Positions 63,508 to 64,000 of a stretch of DNA of 64,000 nucleotides are shown here, piece by piece (position 1 is the first letter of the stretch; every line of letters starts with the position of its first letter). The notes under the pieces were generated by a model. The model saw only the letters and a program-made list of their open reading frames with translations, was not told the DNA's origin and searched no databases. Origin of the DNA: Paenibacillus senegalimassiliensis (GTDB lineage: Bacteria; Bacillota; Bacilli; Paenibacillales; Paenibacillaceae). The translations under genes and the position numbers were made by a program. The stretch spans positions 109,368 through 173,367 of the forward strand of contig NZ_LN909045.1 of assembly GCF_001486585.1 (NCBI RefSeq), written 5' to 3'.

Positions 63508-64000
63508 ATGAGTGGAGATCGTTACGACATCGACGGCATCACACCTCACGAGGGACTGCGTAATCCAGTCATTGATCAATTGGTTCGCCACAAATCGGTC
63601 CGCAGCTTCGAGCCGGGTCGCCCCTTGGAAGAAGGGGTCATCGAGACGATGCTGACCGCAGCGCAAAGTGCCCCGAATTCCTCGAATTTTCAATCCTGGA
63701 GCGTCATTGTTATTGAGGACCCGGAGCGTAAGGCGCAGTTGATGCAGCTATGTGACAATCAGGCCTTTATTGGGGAGTCCTCGGTGTTCCTGGTCTTTTG
63801 CGCGGATGCTTCCCGGCATAAATATGTAACGGATCGTCAGGGATATCCGTTCAACTCGGATTATCTGGAGCTGCTGCTGGTATCCAGCTTCGATAGCATG
63901 CTCGCCGTGCAAAATGCTTCAACTGCCGCGGAATCGCTGGGCCTTGGCTGCTGTATGGTAGGAGCTATTCGGAACAAGGCCCGTGAAGTGGCCAAGCTGC
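63508..64000 (+). CDS. Nitroreductase family NAD(P)H:FMN oxidoreductase (5' part)
   Basis: The first 164 codons of a gene that runs off the right edge. RHKSVRSFEPG is the FMN-binding arginine motif, AAQSAPNSSNFQSWSVIVI the second flavin contact and AAESLGLGCCMVGAIRN a later core strand, as in the NfsA/FRP group. AAGGGGAGG precedes ATG 63508, which directly follows the GNAT stop. It is the last visible member of the island and may supply reduced flavin to a monooxygenase beyond the window. Confidence 0.9.
   Translation, partial: MSGDRYDIDGITPHEGLRNPVIDQLVRHKSVRSFEPGRPLEEGVIETMLTAAQSAPNSSNFQSWSVIVIEDPERKAQLMQLCDNQAFIGESSVFLVFCADASRHKYVTDRQGYPFNSDYLELLLVSSFDSMLAVQNASTAAESLGLGCCMVGAIRNKAREVAKL

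Overview
The window looks like chromosome from a Paenibacillus or close relative (Bacillota). The signs are strong AGGAGG-type ribosome binding sites, many GTG and TTG starts, a mid-range base composition, a Bacillus-like backbone (purH/purD, DUF3048 yerB-like, yerC, dgkB, rlmCD), and a GH9/GH48 cellulase pair typical of cellulolytic Firmicutes. All calls come from reading the sequence. No database search was possible.

Layout. 1-4.9 kb: the 3' end of purH, an 850-bp gap carrying a palindrome cassette, purD, a small protein and ilvA. 5-8.7 kb: two ABC exporter systems flanking a YtrA-type GntR regulator. 8.7-12.6 kb: a DUF1129-like membrane protein, an alpha/beta hydrolase, a DODA-type dioxygenase and a DUF3048 lipoprotein. 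12.8-17.4 kb: DUF47 plus PiT phosphate transport, a YqfQ/VrrA-like protein, YerC, a CbiX-like chelatase and DgkB. 17.4-20.1 kb: a MITE-like element and a reverse-strand block (TrmO-like, MerR, AraC) lying between dgkB and rlmCD. 20.3-26.5 kb: RlmCD, a 46-residue ORF, an AraC-methyltransferase fusion, AraC/SDR, and nitroreductase/MarR. 26.9-31.4 kb: a secreted chitin-binding/crystallin/transglycosylase protein, a DNA alkylation repair protein, an unknown 527-residue protein and an anchored hydrolase. 31.7-35.3 kb: an XpaC-TelA-LemA-like-TPM operon. 35.4-41.4 kb: GH9 and GH48 cellulases, both ending in FN3-CBM3. 41.4-51 kb: DUF4256, a TetR-controlled FtsX/ATPase exporter, YaaA, a 1130-residue HEAT-type protein and an amidohydrolase.

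51.2-64 kb is the most interesting part: a co-directional catabolic island. It holds a tripartite tricarboxylate transporter (TctC-TctB-TctA), a fumarate-reductase-like flavoprotein and a short 2Fe-2S protein, an M20 amidohydrolase, an MmgE/PrpD protein, a fumarase/adenylosuccinate-lyase family enzyme, an AstE/AspA-like deacylase, a GNAT acetyltransferase and a nitroreductase running off the window. The MmgE/PrpD plus C-N lyase pair recalls iminodisuccinate degradation (epimerase plus fumarate-releasing lyase). I propose the island takes up and dismantles a fumarate-adduct or aminopolycarboxylate-type compound; the substrate is unknown.

The most unusual non-coding signal is a 189-bp cassette of four 25-bp palindromes with start-to-start spacing of exactly 51, 62 and 51 bp. 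It occurs at 1280-1468 and, diverged in sequence but identical in geometry, at 57224-57412. Both copies lie between genes that would be expected to be adjacent in an operon.
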